A stretch of 64,000 nucleotides of DNA from Streptomyces parvulus (GCF_014648855.1 NZ_BMRX01000003.1:124001-188000); one strand, 5' to 3'. Shown: positions 53,034 through 62,642, counted from the stretch's first letter. Numbers and translations: made by a program. Notes: generated by a model from the letters alone, not told the origin.

Positions 53034-53915
53034 TCAGGGAGCGAGGATCACCGAGCGGGTGAGGTGGCGCGGGCGGTCCGGGTCGAGGCCGCGGGCGGCG
53101 GCGACGGCGACGGCGAGCCGCTGGGCGCGGACCAGTTCGGCGAGCGGGTCCAGCTCCCCCGGCACCCACATCGCGCCGGTGTCGCGGACCTGCTCGGCCA
53201 GCCCCTCGGGGGCCTCGCCGAACATCCAGGTGGCCGTGCCGGCGGTGCTGATGCTGATGGGCCCGTGCCGGTACTCCATCGCCGGATACGCCTCGGTCCA
53301 GGACAGGGAGGCCTCGCGCATCTTCAGCCCGGCCTCGTTGGCCAGCCCCACGGTCCAGCCCCGGCCGAGGAAGGTGAACTGGGTGCGGTCGACCAGCCCT
53401 TCGGGCAGCGCGGCGGAGAGCGCCGTGCGGGCGTCGGCGACGACCGCGTCCGTGTGCAGGCCCAGGTGGGCGCGGAGCAGGGTGAGGGCGGTGGTGGCGA
53501 ACCGGGTCTGCACGACCGACCGTTCGTCGGCGAAGTCGAGGACGACCACGTCGTCGGCGGCGGCCATGACCGGCGTCTCGGGGTCCGCGGTGAGGGCGAC
53601 GGTGCGGGTGCGGCCCTTCAGGTCCGCCAGCAGCTCCAGCACTTCGGTGGTGGTGCCGGACCGGGTGAGGGCGACCACCCGGTCGTACGCGCGCCCCCGC
53701 GGGAACTCGGAGGCGGCGAAGGCGTCGGTCTCGCCCTGTCCGGCGCCCTCGCGCAGCGCCGCCGCGGACTGCGCCATGAAGTACGAGGTGCCGCAGCCGA
53801 CGACGGCCACGCGCTCCCCCGCGGCGGGCAGCGCCGTGGTGTGCCGGGCCGCCTCCGCGGCGGCGCGGGTCCAGCACTCGGGCTGGCTGTTGAGTTCGTC
53901 CTCGACATGCGTCAT
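53034..53915 (-). CDS. SIS-domain sugar isomerase (AgaS-like)
   Basis: The 293-aa protein has two SIS domains: 'VVGCGTSYFMAQSAA' with 'LTRSGTTTEVLEL', and 'FLGRGWTVGLANEAGLKMRE' with 'YRHGPIS'. It likely converts galactosamine-6-phosphate to tagatose-6-phosphate. Start ATG 53915. The divergent DeoR probably represses it. Confidence 0.82.
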   Translation of the reverse strand: MTHVEDELNSQPECWTRAAAEAARHTTALPAAGERVAVVGCGTSYFMAQSAAALREGAGQGETDAFAASEFPRGRAYDRVVALTRSGTTTEVLELLADLKGRTRTVALTADPETPVMAAADDVVVLDFADERSVVQTRFATTALTLLRAHLGLHTDAVVADARTALSAALPEGLVDRTQFTFLGRGWTVGLANEAGLKMREASLSWTEAYPAMEYRHGPISISTAGTATWMFGEAPEGLAEQVRDTGAMWVPGELDPLAELVRAQRLAVAVAAARGLDPDRPRHLTRSVILAP

Positions 53916-53956
53916 GCCGCACACTCCCCGATCGACCGATCTGCTTGTTCCTGCAA

Positions 53957-53984
53957 GATATAGCGAGCTTTCGAGCACAATCAA
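53957..53984 (-). promoter_or_regulatory. Candidate promoter of the agaS-like operon
   Basis: On the minus strand, TTGATT (53979-53984) is followed 16 nt later by TATATC (53957-53962). TGCTTG (53942-53947) and CAAGCA (53982-53987) form an inverted pair bracketing it, a possible DeoR operator. Confidence 0.55.
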
Positions 53985-54045
53985 GCAATCTGGGGAAGAG
54001 CACCGTGCGCTAGGGTCGGCGGGAGATCGAGGAACGGAGGCGCGG

Positions 54046-54831
54046 ATGTCGCGCGACGCCCGCTGGAAGGCGCTGCTGGAACTGCTCGTGGAGCGGGGCC
54101 GGCTGGACGTCGAGGAGGCGGCGACCGAGCTGGAGGTCTCGGCCGCGACCATCCGCCGCGACTTCGACCGGCTCGCCGAGCAGCAGATGCTCGTGCGCAC
54201 GCGCGGGGGCGCGGTCGTGCACGGCGTGTCGTACGAGCTGCCGCTGCGCTACAAGACCGCGCGCCGCGTCTCGGAGAAGCAGCACGTCGCACGGGCGGTG
54301 GCCGCCCTGGTGGCGCCCGGTGAGGCGGTCGGGCTGACCGGGGGCACGACCACCACGGAGGTCGCGCGGGCCCTGGCCGTGCGCGCCGACCTGGCCGCGG
54401 GCACGCCGGCGCTGACGGTGGTCACCAACGCGCTCAACATCGCCAACGAGCTGGCCGTTCGGCCGCAGTTCAAGATCGTGGTGACCGGCGGGGTGGCCCG
54501 CGCGCAGTCGTACGAGCTGATCGGGCCGCTCGCGGACGGCGTGCTCGGCCAGGTGACGCTGGACGTGGCGGTGCTGGGGGTCGTCGCCTTCGACGCGGTG
54601 CACGGCGCCGCCGCGCACGACGAGGCGGAGGCGGCGATCAACCGGGTGCTCTGCGAGCGCGCCGAGCGCGTGGTGGTGGCCGCCGACTCCAGCAAGCTGG
54701 GCCGCAGGGCGTTCGCCCGGATCTGCGCGACCGAGGCGGTGGACACGCTGGTCACGGACACCGCGGCCGACCCGGACCTGGTGCGGCGGTTCGAGGAGTG
54801 CGGGGTCCGGGTGGTCACGGCCGGCTCCTAG
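54046..54831 (+). CDS. DeoR-family regulator of the amino-sugar genes
   Basis: The 261-aa protein has an HTH 'LDVEEAATELEVSAATIRRDFDRLAEQ' and DeoRC 'LTGGTTTTEVARALA', 'VVVAADSSKLGRRAF'. ACGGAGG precedes the ATG. It is divergent from the agaS-like gene and matches AgaR-type control by a sugar phosphate. Confidence 0.88.
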   Translation: MSRDARWKALLELLVERGRLDVEEAATELEVSAATIRRDFDRLAEQQMLVRTRGGAVVHGVSYELPLRYKTARRVSEKQHVARAVAALVAPGEAVGLTGGTTTTEVARALAVRADLAAGTPALTVVTNALNIANELAVRPQFKIVVTGGVARAQSYELIGPLADGVLGQVTLDVAVLGVVAFDAVHGAAAHDEAEAAINRVLCERAERVVVAADSSKLGRRAFARICATEAVDTLVTDTAADPDLVRRFEECGVRVVTAGS

Positions 54832-54848
54832 GAACAGGCGTCGCGGCC

Positions 54849-55823
54849 TCAGTGCCCGTGTCCGCCCACGTGGTCGGCGGGCGCGGAGGGGGCCGTTCCG
54901 GAGGCGTCGGGGGTGGCGGATCCGGCCCGGACCGTGAAGGCGGCGGTGTGGACCTCGCCGCGGTGCTTGAAGTCGAGGAAGAGGCGGTAGGTGCCGTCGC
55001 TGGGCGCGGTGGCCGTGAAGGAGACGTCCGGGCCCGGCGCGGTGGTCCCGTCGCCGGCCTCGCCGCGCGGGTGGACGTGCAGGTAGGCGAGGTCACCGGA
55101 GCGCAGGGCGACGAGGTGGCCGTAGGCGCCGAGGTACGGCTGGAGGTCGTTCACGGGCTCGCCGTCGCGGGACACCCGGAACTTCAGCTCGCTCGCCTTG
55201 CCCGGGCGCAGGGATCCGGCGAGTTCGACCTGGTAGCCATGGGTCCGTGCGGTGTCGTCGGGGGCAGGCACGCGGGCCGGCTCGTAGCGGCCGGAGGCGG
55301 CCAGGTCGGCGCCGAGGGTGAGGTTTTCGGCGCCCTTCGCCGCCGGGGTGAAGTCGGCGAAGACGCGGTAGCCGCCGGCCCGGGGCAGGTCGACGGGTGT
55401 GCTCCAGGTGCCGTCGGCGGCGCGGACGGGGTGCAGGTGGCGGTAGGTGACCAGGTCGCGTGAGGCCACGACGAGGTGCAGCTCCTTCTCGTGTTCGCGC
55501 TGGTACCCGGTGACGGGCCGGCCGGCCGAGTCCCGGACGGTGAAGCGCAGTTCGGTGCGTTCTCCGGCCTTGACGCGCGGGGTGCCGAGGTCGAGCGTGT
55601 AGCCCTTCTCGGAGACCTGGAGGCCGCCGGGCGGGGTGCTCTCGTGTCCCTGGTGGCCGCCACCGTCCGGCTCTCGGGCAGCCGGCCCGTCGTGCTCGTC
55701 GTGGGGCGCGGGCGGGGCGCTCTCCTTGACGACGGGGCCCACTCCCTGACCGACCCCGTAGGCGGTGCCGAAGGTCGCGGCGAGCGCCGCGGCGAACGCG
55801 GTGATCCTCAGTCCGGTGTGCAT
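54849..55823 (-). CDS. Secreted His-rich, likely copper-binding protein
   Basis: The 324-aa protein has an N-terminal hydrophobic signal segment ('ITAFAAALAATFGTAYGVG'), a His/Asp-rich stretch ('PHDEHDGP', 'GGGHQGHES'), then three Ig-like beta sandwiches, each with 'HLVVASRDLVTYRHLHP' or 'HLVALRSGDLAYLHVHP' type His pairs, and ends 'HVGGHGH'. Its promoter carries a CsoR-like box and it is divergent from CopA. An extracytoplasmic copper scavenger is the best guess. Confidence 0.75.
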   Translation of the reverse strand: MHTGLRITAFAAALAATFGTAYGVGQGVGPVVKESAPPAPHDEHDGPAAREPDGGGHQGHESTPPGGLQVSEKGYTLDLGTPRVKAGERTELRFTVRDSAGRPVTGYQREHEKELHLVVASRDLVTYRHLHPVRAADGTWSTPVDLPRAGGYRVFADFTPAAKGAENLTLGADLAASGRYEPARVPAPDDTARTHGYQVELAGSLRPGKASELKFRVSRDGEPVNDLQPYLGAYGHLVALRSGDLAYLHVHPRGEAGDGTTAPGPDVSFTATAPSDGTYRLFLDFKHRGEVHTAAFTVRAGSATPDASGTAPSAPADHVGGHGH

Positions 55824-55882
55824 GGCGGTCGTCTCCTCGGATTCCGGGGTCCCGGCGGACGGGGTGACCCTTCTTGCATTTC

Positions 55883-55910
55883 ACGATACCCCTAGGGGGT
55901 ACTCAGTCAA
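55883..55910 (-). promoter_or_regulatory. Copper-type promoter of the secreted gene with a CsoR-like box
   Basis: On the minus strand, TTGACT (55905-55910) and TATCGT (55883-55888) are 16 nt apart. The spacer holds TACCCCTAGGGGGTA (55887-55901), a palindrome of the CsoR type. Repression by CsoR relieved by Cu(I) is expected; no csoR gene is in the window. Confidence 0.7.
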
Positions 55911-55923
55911 GCCCGGGGAAGCC

Positions 55924-55952
55924 TTGCGTTCGATACCCCCTCTGGGTATACA
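55924..55952 (+). promoter_or_regulatory. copA promoter with a CsoR-like box
   Basis: TTGCGT (55924-55929), 17 nt spacer, TATACA (55947-55952). The spacer holds ATACCCCCTCTGGGTAT (55933-55949), which has the ATACCC/GGGTAT ends of a CsoR site. The transcript would carry a leader of about 75 nt. Confidence 0.7.
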
Positions 55953-55964
55953 TGGAGCTACGGC

Positions 55965-55978
55965 GAGGGTACCCCCTC
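55965..55978. promoter_or_regulatory. Third GGGTA/TACCC palindrome in the copA leader
   Basis: GAGGGTACCCCCTC is a near-perfect palindrome 13 nt after the copA -10. The half-site order is reversed relative to the two boxes, so it may be a lower-affinity site or chance. Confidence 0.4.
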
Positions 55979-56035
55979 CCCGTATTCGCACGCAGCAGCA
56001 CGCAGCCGTGTGCCGCGCATCCGTCAGGAGCAGCC

Positions 56036-58330
56036 ATGACCACCAGCACGACCAGCGCACCGTCCGAGGTGGAACTCGCCATCGGCGGCATGACCTGTGC
56101 CTCGTGCGCCGCCCGGATCGAGAAGAAGCTGAACCGGATGGACGGGGTCAGCGCCACCGTCAACTACGCCACCGAGAAGGCGAAGGTCAGTTACGCGGGC
56201 GAGGTCTCCGTACCGGACCTGATCGCCACGGTCGAGGCGACCGGGTACACGGCCCGCGAACCCGAGCCGGTACGCGCGGGTCCCGCGCCCGGCGACGGAA
56301 CGAGCGCGGCCTCCGGGTCCGCGGAGTCCGGAGGAGACACAGACGCGCTGCGGCCCCTGCGGCAGCGGCTCGTCACCGCCGTGGTGCTCGCCGTCCCCGT
56401 CATCGCGATGGCGATGGTGCCGGCGCTGCAGTTCGAGTACTGGCAGTGGCTCTCGCTGACCCTCGCGGCACCCGTGGTGACGTACGCCGCGTGGCCCTTC
56501 CACCGCGCCGCGCTCACCAACGCCCGGCACGGCGCGGCCACCATGGACACGCTGATCTCGGTCGGCACGTCGGCGGCGTTCCTGTGGTCGCTGTGGGCCC
56601 TGTTCCTCGGAACGGCGGGGACGCCGGGCATGACCCACCCCTTCGAGCTGACCATCGCGCGCGGCGACGGCTCCGGGAACATCTACCTGGAGGCGGCCGC
56701 GGGCGTGACCGCCTTCCTCCTGGCCGGGCGCTACTTCGAGGCCCGCGCCAAGCGCAAGGCGGGCGCCGCACTGCGGGCCCTGCTGGAGCTGGGCGCCCGG
56801 GAGGTCACCGTCCTCGGCGCCGATGGACGGGAACGGACCGTTCCCACCGCCGAGTTGGCGGTGGGCGACCGCTTCCTGGTCCGCCCCGGCGAGAAGATCG
56901 CCACGGACGGCACCGTCGTGGAGGGCTCCTCGGCGGTCGACGCCTCCATGCTCACGGGCGAGTCGGTGCCCGTCGAGGTCGGTGTCGGTGACGGCGTCAC
57001 GGGCGCGACCGTGAACGCGGGCGGCCGGCTGGTGGTCGAGGCGATCCGGGTCGGCGCCGACACGCAGCTGGCCCGGATGGCGCGGCTCGTCGAGGACGCG
57101 CAGAACGGCAAGGCCGCAGCGCAGCGTCTCGCCGACCGCGTCTCCGGCGTCTTCGTCCCCGTCGTCATCGCGCTGGCCCTGGCCACCCTGGGCTTCTGGC
57201 TCGGCAACGGCGCGGGGCCCACGGCCGCGTTCACGGCCGCCGTCGCCGTGCTGATCATCGCCTGCCCCTGCGCCCTGGGACTGGCCACGCCCACCGCCCT
57301 CATGGTCGGCACCGGCCGCGGTGCCCAGCTCGGCATCCTCATCAAGGGACCCGAGGTGCTGGAGTCCACCCGCTCCGTCGACACCGTCGTCCTCGACAAG
57401 ACCGGCACCGTCACCACCGGCCGGATGACCCTGCTCGCCGTACACACCACCGGCGCCACCGACGAGGCCGACGTACTGCGGCTGGCCGGTGCCCTGGAGC
57501 ACGCGTCGGAGCACCCGGTCGCACGCGCCGTCGCCGACGGGGCGCGGGAACGGCTGGGCGGCACCCTGCCCACGCCCGAGGACTTCGCCAACGTCCCCGG
57601 GCTCGGCGTGCAGGGTGTCGTCGACGGCCACGCGGTCCTGGTCGGCCGCGAACGGCTGCTCGGCGAGTGGGCGATGACCCTGCCGGCCGACCTGGCCCGG
57701 GCGCGGGAGGAGGCCGAGGCGGCCGGGCGGACCGCGATCGCCGTCGCCTGGGACGGGGAGGCACGCGCGGTCCTGGAGGTCGCCGACGCGGTCAAGGAGA
57801 CCAGCGCCGAAGCGGTCCGCCGGCTGCGCGCACTCGGGCTGCGGCCGGTGCTGCTCACCGGCGACAACCGTGCCGTGGCCGCCTCCGTCGCCCGCGAGGT
57901 CGGCATCGACGCCGGCGACGTCGTCGCCGAGGTGCTGCCGCAGGACAAGGTCGACGTGGTCAAGCGCCTCCAGGCCGAGGGGCGTTCGGTGGCGATGGTC
58001 GGCGACGGGGTGAACGACGCGGCGGCGCTCGCACAGGCCGACCTGGGGCTCGCCATGGGCACCGGCACCGACGCCGCGATCGAGGCCGGCGACCTCACCC
58101 TGGTCCGCGGCGACCTGCGCGCCGCCGCCGACGCGATCCGGCTGGCCCGCAGGACGCTGGGCACCATCCGGTCCAACCTGTTCTGGGCCTTCGCCTACAA
58201 CGTCGCCGCGCTGCCGCTCGCCGCGGCCGGGCTCCTCAACCCGATGATCGCGGGGGCGGCCATGGCCTTCTCCTCGGTCTTCGTCGTGGGGAACTCCCTG
58301 CGCCTGCGGTCCTTCCGGCCCGTCGGCTGA
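56036..58330 (+). CDS. copA: Copper-translocating P1B-type ATPase
   Basis: The 764-aa protein has an N-terminal HMA domain ([12 protein letters not shown]21 and C24), about eight TM helices, 'TGES', the CPC metal site (C410-P411-C412), phosphorylation Asp D454 in DKTGT, and '[10 protein letters not shown]'. It exports Cu(I). Only one HMA domain is present. It starts at ATG 56036 behind AGGAG; upstream in-frame starts lie within the promoter and are rejected. Confidence 0.95.
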   Translation: MTTSTTSAPSEVELAIGGMTCASCAARIEKKLNRMDGVSATVNYATEKAKVSYAGEVSVPDLIATVEATGYTAREPEPVRAGPAPGDGTSAASGSAESGGDTDALRPLRQRLVTAVVLAVPVIAMAMVPALQFEYWQWLSLTLAAPVVTYAAWPFHRAALTNARHGAATMDTLISVGTSAAFLWSLWALFLGTAGTPGMTHPFELTIARGDGSGNIYLEAAAGVTAFLLAGRYFEARAKRKAGAALRALLELGAREVTVLGADGRERTVPTAELAVGDRFLVRPGEKIATDGTVVEGSSAVDASMLTGESVPVEVGVGDGVTGATVNAGGRLVVEAIRVGADTQLARMARLVEDAQNGKAAAQRLADRVSGVFVPVVIALALATLGFWLGNGAGPTAAFTAAVAVLIIACPCALGLATPTALMVGTGRGAQLGILIKGPEVLESTRSVDTVVLDKTGTVTTGRMTLLAVHTTGATDEADVLRLAGALEHASEHPVARAVADGARERLGGTLPTPEDFANVPGLGVQGVVDGHAVLVGRERLLGEWAMTLPADLARAREEAEAAGRTAIAVAWDGEARAVLEVADAVKETSAEAVRRLRALGLRPVLLTGDNRAVAASVAREVGIDAGDVVAEVLPQDKVDVVKRLQAEGRSVAMVGDGVNDAAALAQADLGLAMGTGTDAAIEAGDLTLVRGDLRAAADAIRLARRTLGTIRSNLFWAFAYNVAALPLAAAGLLNPMIAGAAMAFSSVFVVGNSLRLRSFRPVG

Positions 58331-58334
58331 CCGG

Positions 58335-58356
58335 CCGCCGCCGCGACGGGCGGCGG
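58335..58356 (+). terminator. Terminator after copA
   Basis: CCGCCGCC / GGCGGCGG flank a 6-nt loop, 5 nt past the copA stop. Confidence 0.6.
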
Positions 58357-58572
58357 GGGCGGGCCCGGTCCCGGCAAGGCTTCGCCCCCCGCACCCGAGG
58401 GGCGCCGGATGCCCGCGTCCCCCGGACGGGTCCCCGGCTCCCCCGGACGGACCCCGCCGACGCGCCGCGGGCGCCGAGGCGGACCAGGGTGGTACGGCGA
58501 CGGACCACGCCCGGCACCCCGTTACTCGACGCACCGGGCGATCCCGGCCGTCTCCCCAGGGAGCAGGAGCCG

Positions 58573-59268
58573 ATGACCGAACCGACCAGCACCGGCCGGG
58601 CCGGCACCACCCGTGGCCCACGAGTCCCGCGCCCGTCCGTCCGGCGCACCCCGGGCCGGGCCGTAGCGGCCGTGCTCGGGGACCTGCGCGCGGTCGACGG
58701 CGCCCTCTACGCGGCCGTCGCCGCCACCCCCACGCCCACCCTCGACCGGGCGCTGCGCCGCCTCTCCCACGCCGCCGACCACTCGAAGGTCTCCCTCGGG
58801 ATCGCCGCCGCCCTCTCCCTGAGCGGTGCGCGGGCGCGGCGGGCCGCCCTCGTCGGGGCGGGTGCGGTCGCCGTGGCCTCGGCCACCACCAACCTGCTGG
58901 GCAAGCGCCTGGTGCACCGGGCGCGGCCGGACCGCGAGTCGGCGCGGGTGACCGTGGACCGGTACGTGCCGATGCCCGCGTCGGCCTCCTTCCCCTCTGG
59001 GCACACGGCCGCCGCCGTCGCCTTCGCCACGGCCGTCGGCGTCGTCCTGCCGGCGGCCGCCGTGCCCCTGGGCGCCCTGGCGAGCGCGGTCGGCTACTCC
59101 CGGGTCCACACCGGCGTCCACTACCCGGGCGACGTCGCCGCGGGCGCCGTCGTGGGCATCGCCAGCGCCGCCGCCGCGCTGGCCGCCGCGGCGGCGGCGC
59201 CGGTATCGGGCGTCCGGTCGGTCTACGCCCCCGACACCGCACCGCCGGCCCCCGTCGCCCCCCGGTAG
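58573..59268 (+). CDS. PAP2-family phosphatase
   Basis: The 231-aa protein carries the three PAP2 motifs: 'KRLVHRARP' (K-x6-RP), 'FPSGHT' and 'SRVHTGVHYPGDV'. It has about five TM helices and a basic N-terminal tail. It probably removes phosphate from undecaprenyl-PP or phosphatidic acid. It is separated from copA by a terminator. Confidence 0.88.
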   Translation: MTEPTSTGRAGTTRGPRVPRPSVRRTPGRAVAAVLGDLRAVDGALYAAVAATPTPTLDRALRRLSHAADHSKVSLGIAAALSLSGARARRAALVGAGAVAVASATTNLLGKRLVHRARPDRESARVTVDRYVPMPASASFPSGHTAAAVAFATAVGVVLPAAAVPLGALASAVGYSRVHTGVHYPGDVAAGAVVGIASAAAALAAAAAAPVSGVRSVYAPDTAPPAPVAPR

Positions 59269-59415
59269 TCGGCGGCGGCGGGCCCACGCCGCCGCCCGGG
59301 GCGCGGCCAGCGTTTGCGGGGTCGGCGCGGTGCTGGTCGACTGTCGCGCGGGGGGAACCGAAGCCGGCGCCGGGCGCCGGTCCGCTCTTCAGTCCCCTCC
59401 CGAAGGAGTCCAGGC

Positions 59416-60006
59416 GTGAGGTCGAAGTCGTCGTCGGCGGAACACCGGTCCGACGGCAGCCAGCCGTGGCTGCACCAGAAGGGCCGGATCATCCAGGAGT
59501 TCGGCACCGTCAAGCAGTTCCCCGTGGCGCTGAGCATGGAGACGCGCCTCTACTCCGGCCAGCGGCTCAACAAGGTCCTGGCGGACACCCGGATCCTGCA
59601 CGACCTGTACAAGAAGTACCACTGGCTGATGCGCGGTGCGACGTTCTACCAACTGCACCTGCTGCTGGACAAGCACGCCGGTGAACAGCTCGAACTGGTC
59701 GACACCCTCGCCGAACGCGTCCAGACGCTGGGCGGCGTGGCGGTCGGCGATCCCCGGCACGTCGCCGAGATCACCACCGTGCCGCGCCCCCCGGACGGCG
59801 TGGAGGAGGTGCCGGCGATGCTCTCGCGGCTCCTCGAGGCGCACGAACTGATCCTGACGGAGTGCCATGACGCCGCGGCCCGCACGCAGGAGCTGGGCGA
59901 CGACGGCACCAACGACCTGCTGGTGTCCGAAGTGATCCGCACCAACGAACTCCAGGCGTGGTTCGTCGCGGAGCACCTGGTCGACACGCCGCTGGTGCAC
60001 GTCTGA
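59416..60006 (+). CDS. dps: Dps/ferritin-like DNA-protection protein
   Basis: The 196-aa protein starts at GTG 59416, 8 nt after GAAGGAG. The Dps ferroxidase residues are seen in 'DLYKKYHWLMRGATFYQLH' and 'LLDKHAGEQLELVDTLAERV'. The N-terminal extension of about 35 residues is basic and Ser-rich, which may bind DNA. It stores iron and protects DNA under oxidative or osmotic stress. Confidence 0.9.
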   Translation: MRSKSSSAEHRSDGSQPWLHQKGRIIQEFGTVKQFPVALSMETRLYSGQRLNKVLADTRILHDLYKKYHWLMRGATFYQLHLLLDKHAGEQLELVDTLAERVQTLGGVAVGDPRHVAEITTVPRPPDGVEEVPAMLSRLLEAHELILTECHDAAARTQELGDDGTNDLLVSEVIRTNELQAWFVAEHLVDTPLVHV

Positions 60007-60026
60007 CCCCACCGCCCCGAAGTCCC

Positions 60027-60082
60027 GCGCCCTCGCCGGGGGCCACTCCCCTCACGCTCCGTGCACCCCCGGGCGAGGGCGC
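60027..60082. terminator. Long terminator hairpin after dps
   Basis: GCGCCCTCGCCGGGGG can pair with CCCCCGGGCGAGGGCGC with one bulged base and a 23-nt loop. It lies between dps and the membrane protein gene. Confidence 0.6.
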
Positions 60083-60123
60083 TCCTGATGCCCTTTCGGT
60101 ACGGCTGTGGAAGCGTCCGGGAC

Positions 60124-61188
60124 ATGGCCCACATGTCCCACGGCGCTCACGGCAGGCCTCCGGCCCGCGGGCGGCGCTGGTCCGCGTTCCGGCAGTCGCC
60201 GTTCTGGCCGGCCACCGTGCTGGTGCTGATCCTCGCCGCCGCCGCGGGCCTCTTCGCGGGTTCGTACACCTACTCCATGGCGGACCCGACGCCCCGCTCG
60301 ATCCCCACGGCGGTGGTGGGGTCGTACGACCAGGCGCGCGGCCGGGCCTTCCTGGGCGGGCTGGAGCAGGCGCTGAGCGCCTCGGTGAAGGTGCACACCT
60401 ACGACACCCGGGCCGCGGCGGTCGGGGCCCTGCAGGACCAGGAGGTCTTCGCGATCTTCGAGTTGCGCGAAGGGGGCCGGACCGCCGTCCTCGACCTGTC
60501 CAGCGCGTCGGGCGCCTCGGTCGCCGAGCTGCTCTCCGACGCGGCACCGGCAGTAGGGCGGAAGACCGGGGTCCAGGTGTCCGTACGGGACATCAACCCC
60601 CTCCAGGAGGGCGACCCCCGCGGACTGGCCATCTTCTACATCTCGCTGGCGGCGGTGATCATCGGTTTCGTCGGGGCGATCCAGCTCAGTGTCAACGCGT
60701 CGTCCCTGCTGCCGTTCGAGCGCATCCTGTTCACGCTGGCCTACGCGCTGCTCGGCGGCTTCGCCATCGCGGCGACGGTGGACTGGCTGCTGGGCGCGCT
60801 CGACCTGCCGTTCGCGGAGTCGTGGCTGATCCTGGCGCTCACCCTGTTCACCTCCGGCATGGTCTTCACCATGTTCAACACCCTGTTCGGGCGCTGGGCG
60901 ATGCTGCCGACCTGGGGCCTGATGGTGATCCTCGGCAATCCGTCGTCCGGCGGCGCGGTCTCCTGGCCGCTGCTGCCGTCCCCGCTGGGGGTGATCGGCC
61001 GGTGGCTGCCGCCGGGCGGGTCGGTCAACGCGCAGCACACCGCCGTGTACTTCCAGGGGCACCAGCACGTGTTCCCCTTCCTCGTGCTGGGCGGCTGGGC
61101 CCTGTTGTCCTGCGTGGTCTTCTGGATCTGGCGGCACCGGCACCCCGGCGGGCGCGAGAAGGACGCGGCGGCGGCGGACGGCGCCTGA
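60124..61188 (+). CDS. Multi-TM membrane protein, ABC-2/DUF3533-like
   Basis: The 354-aa protein has one N-terminal TM ('WPATVLVLILAAAAGLFAGS'), an extracytoplasmic domain of about 140 residues, then five TM helices ('FYISLAAVIIGFVGAIQLSV', 'LTLFTSGMVFTMFNTLFG', 'FLVLGGWALLSCVVFWIW'). This resembles Pip/DUF3533 ABC-2-type proteins. No ATPase partner is nearby. Role unknown. Confidence 0.7.
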   Translation: MAHMSHGAHGRPPARGRRWSAFRQSPFWPATVLVLILAAAAGLFAGSYTYSMADPTPRSIPTAVVGSYDQARGRAFLGGLEQALSASVKVHTYDTRAAAVGALQDQEVFAIFELREGGRTAVLDLSSASGASVAELLSDAAPAVGRKTGVQVSVRDINPLQEGDPRGLAIFYISLAAVIIGFVGAIQLSVNASSLLPFERILFTLAYALLGGFAIAATVDWLLGALDLPFAESWLILALTLFTSGMVFTMFNTLFGRWAMLPTWGLMVILGNPSSGGAVSWPLLPSPLGVIGRWLPPGGSVNAQHTAVYFQGHQHVFPFLVLGGWALLSCVVFWIWRHRHPGGREKDAAAADGA

Positions 61189-61285
61189 ACCGCGCGCCGG
61201 GGAGCCCGCCGACCGCCCCGTCTGTTCCGACCGCGCCCCGGCTGCGATCATGAGGGCGGACTGTCCGCCTTCGGTTGGAGTGCAC

Positions 61286-62491
61286 ATGGCCCTGGACGTC
61301 GACGCGATCCGCGCGCAGATACCCGCTCTGAAGTCCGGCTCGGCCCGTTTCGACGCGCCGGGCGGCACCCAGACCCCGCAGCCGGTCATCGACGCCATCA
61401 CCGAGGCGCTGGCCAACCCGCTGGCCAACCGGGGCCGGACCACCGAGGGCGAGCGCAACGCGGACGGCATCGTCGCGGACGCCCGCGGTGCGCTGGGCGA
61501 CCTGCTGGGCACCGAGCCGCGGGGGATCGTCCTCGGCCGCAGCGCCACCCAGCTCGCCTACGACCTGGCCCGCACGCTCGCGAAGGACTGGGGCCCGGGC
61601 GACGAGGTGGTCGTCACACGCCTCGACCACGACTCCAACATCCGGCCCTGGATCCAGGCGGCCGAGGCGGCGGGCGCGAGCGTGCGGTGGGCGGACTTCG
61701 ACCCGGCCACCGGGGAGCTGCTGCCCGAGCACATCGAGGCGGTGCTCTCCCCGCGCACCCGGCTGGTCGCCGTGACGGCGGCCTCCAATCTGATCGGCAC
61801 CATGCCCGACCTGCCGGCCGTCGCCCGTCTGACCCACGGCGCCGGCGCGCTGCTGCACGTGGACGCCGTGCACTACGCCTCGCACGCGGTCGTGGACCCG
61901 GCGGCCCTCGGCGCGGACACGCTGGTCTGCTCGCCCTACAAGTTCCTCGGCCCGCACCTCGGCGTGCTGGCGGCGCGGCCCGAGTTCCTGGAGACGCTGC
62001 GCCCGGACAAGCTGCTGCCGTCGAGCGACGCCGTGCCGGAGCGGTTCGAGCTGGGCACGCTGCCGTACGAGCTGCTGGCCGGCGCCCGTGCCGCGGTGGA
62101 CTTCCTCGCCGGACTCGAAACGGAGGCGGGCGGCACGCGCAGGGAGCGCCTCGTCGCCTCCTTCGCCGCCCTGGAGGCACACGAGGACGCGCTGCGCGGC
62201 CGGATCGAGCAGGGCCTGGCCGGCCTCGACGGGGTCACGGTCCACTCCCGCGCCGCGCGGCGCACGCCCACCCTGCTGTTCACCGTGGCGGGTCTGAGCC
62301 CGGCCGAGGTGTACCGGCGGCTCGCCGAACGCGGCGTCGACGCGCCCGCCGGCACCTTCTACGCGCTGGAGGCCGCACGCCACCTGGGCCTGGGCGACGA
62401 GGGCGGCGTCCGCGTCGGCCTCGCCCCGTACACCAGCGCCGACGACGTGGACCGCCTGCTGACGGCTCTCGCCTCCCTCACCACCGGCTGA
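61286..62491 (+). CDS. Cysteine-desulfurase-like aminotransferase (class V)
   Basis: The 401-aa fold-type I PLP enzyme has 'HVDAVHYASHA' and the Schiff-base Lys in 'CSPYKFLGPHLG'. It resembles the cysteine-desulfurase-like VC1184 subfamily and lacks the usual Cys-containing loop in an obvious form. Starts at ATG 61286 with GGAG 5-6 nt upstream. Substrate uncertain. Confidence 0.82.
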   Translation: MALDVDAIRAQIPALKSGSARFDAPGGTQTPQPVIDAITEALANPLANRGRTTEGERNADGIVADARGALGDLLGTEPRGIVLGRSATQLAYDLARTLAKDWGPGDEVVVTRLDHDSNIRPWIQAAEAAGASVRWADFDPATGELLPEHIEAVLSPRTRLVAVTAASNLIGTMPDLPAVARLTHGAGALLHVDAVHYASHAVVDPAALGADTLVCSPYKFLGPHLGVLAARPEFLETLRPDKLLPSSDAVPERFELGTLPYELLAGARAAVDFLAGLETEAGGTRRERLVASFAALEAHEDALRGRIEQGLAGLDGVTVHSRAARRTPTLLFTVAGLSPAEVYRRLAERGVDAPAGTFYALEAARHLGLGDEGGVRVGLAPYTSADDVDRLLTALASLTTG

Positions 62492-62606
62492 CCGGCGGCG
62501 CGCGACCGGCGCTCCTCCGGGAGGGACCGTGCACAGCGCCCCCCGCCCCGGCGCGGTCCGGGATCACCGGCGGGTCCGCCGGGTGGCACGGACCGGGAAC
62601 CGTGCC

Positions 62607-62636
62607 TTGCCGCGGTCCCCGTCCGGCACCTAGCCT
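62607..62636 (+). promoter_or_regulatory. Promoter for a leaderless MFS transcript
   Basis: TTGCCG (62607-62612), 18-nt spacer, TAGCCT (62631-62636). The GTG at 62643 is at the expected first transcribed base and has no ribosome-binding site. Confidence 0.6.
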
Positions 62637-62642
62637 GACTTT

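Noticed and set aside
55874..56035. Upstream start for copA
   Set aside because: The extension covers promoter and operator sequences; HMA domain alignment begins after ATG 56036.
56024..59287. 1087-aa minus-strand reading frame across copA and the PAP2 gene
   Set aside because: Antisense to two well-supported genes; produced by high-GC codon bias.
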